NCBI RefSeq assembly: GCF_901542415.1
Contig: NZ_CABEHV010000004.1
Span: 868,001 to 932,000, forward strand
From: Streptococcus mitis
Lineage (GTDB): Bacteria > Bacillota > Bacilli > Lactobacillales > Streptococcaceae
Reading direction: 5' to 3'
Length of the DNA stretch: 64,000 nucleotides
Part shown: positions 63,537-64,000 of the stretch, piece by piece
Layout of the letters: the number at the start of each line of letters is the position of its first letter
Numbering within the stretch: the first letter of the stretch is position 1
Notes under the pieces: model-generated
Told to the model about the DNA's origin: nothing
What the model saw: the letters and a program-made list of their open reading frames with translations, nothing else
Databases searched by the model: none
Translations under genes and position numbers: made by a program

Positions 63537-64000
63537 CTACTCCAAAATAAATCGTTCTGCTACAGTGTCTCCTAAAAAGAGACCTCTTTTTGTCATGCGC
63601 ACGCGATCACCGTCTATTTGCATGAGACCTTGTTGAACCAAATCTCTGACAATTTCTCCATAAAGTCCATCGAAGGACCGTCCAAATTTTTCCTCAAATC
63701 GCGCCATGGAGACTCCTGATTTCTTGCGGAGGCCCAAGAACATTTCTTCTTCCATCTGCTCCTTTTGACTCAAGTGCTCTTCTGTGATGCGAGCATTACC
63801 TTCCTCAACAGCACTGAGATAATGACGAATCGGACCATGATTTTTATAGCGGACACCATTGACATAACCAGATGCCCCAGCACCGATGCCATAGTATTCA
63901 GCGTTGTCCCAGTACATGAGATTGTGGCGACTTTCAAAACCAGGCTTGGAGAAATTAGAAATCTCATAATGCTCAAAACCAACTCGCTCAAGCTCTACGA
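63537..64000 (-). CDS. hemW: HemW-type radical SAM protein, N-terminus outside window
   Basis: The frame runs through the window edge (VELERVGFEHYEISNFSKPG then NLMYWDNAEYYGIGAGASGY). This is the HemW C-terminal half with its winged-helix end. The radical SAM part is outside. Confidence 0.9.
   Translation of the reverse strand, partial: VELERVGFEHYEISNFSKPGFESRHNLMYWDNAEYYGIGAGASGYVNGVRYKNHGPIRHYLSAVEEGNARITEEHLSQKEQMEEEMFLGLRKKSGVSMARFEEKFGRSFDGLYGEIVRDLVQQGLMQIDGDRVRMTKRGLFLGDTVAERFILE

Overview
The window is a stretch of chromosome from a mitis-group Streptococcus (S. pneumoniae or a close relative), interrupted by about 36 kb of AT-richer mobile DNA. The host call rests on gene order (alaS region, potABCD-murB, pst-phoU, spx, acyl-ACP thioesterase, hemW), a BOX repeat without boxB at 52232-52335, and a surface protein carrying choline-binding modules. 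No tRNA, rRNA or CRISPR array was seen.

Left chromosomal flank (1-~6700): an ABC exporter pair, a cytoplasmic alpha-amylase behind a likely CcpA site, and alaS preceded by a 162-residue LURP-one-like gene, both under one T-box leader. Next to it (6717-6896) two head-on promoters make overlapping transcripts; one could encode a 20-residue peptide and the other is a 69-nt antisense RNA.

Inserted element (~6900 to ~42700): nearly everything is read from the minus strand. In transcription order: small plasmid-type genes and a RepA_N-like initiator with internal repeats; a highly structured non-coding segment; a surface-exclusion protein fused to choline-binding modules; an antigen I/II adhesin and a VWA/G5 adhesin (both LPNTG); a type IV secretion system of Gram-positive type (VirB6-, VirB3-, VirB4-, PrgK- and VirB8-like); a DUF3801/PcfB-like protein and a VirD4-like coupling protein; a very large Toprim/ArdC polyvalent protein; a candidate oriT; MobC and a MOBP relaxase; a ParA plus ribbon-helix-helix partition pair; a Fic enzyme; and an ISLre2-type transposase. 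The order parallels the prg/pcf operon of pheromone plasmids such as pCF10. I find no integrase or resolvase, so this looks like a conjugative plasmid captured in the chromosome, or an ICE that lost its recombinase.

Right chromosomal flank (~42750-64000): potDCBA and murB, a frameshifted IS30-family element among degenerate IS ends, a YhfC-type membrane protease, acetolactate decarboxylase divergent from a MocR-type regulator that lacks the PLP lysine, an amino-acid-binding lipoprotein, the pstSCAB-B-phoU phosphate operon, then rsmF, an inositol-phosphatase-family gene, a UPF0223 gene, spx, a membrane protein, a NagD-like phosphatase, an acyl-ACP thioesterase and the start-less remainder of hemW.
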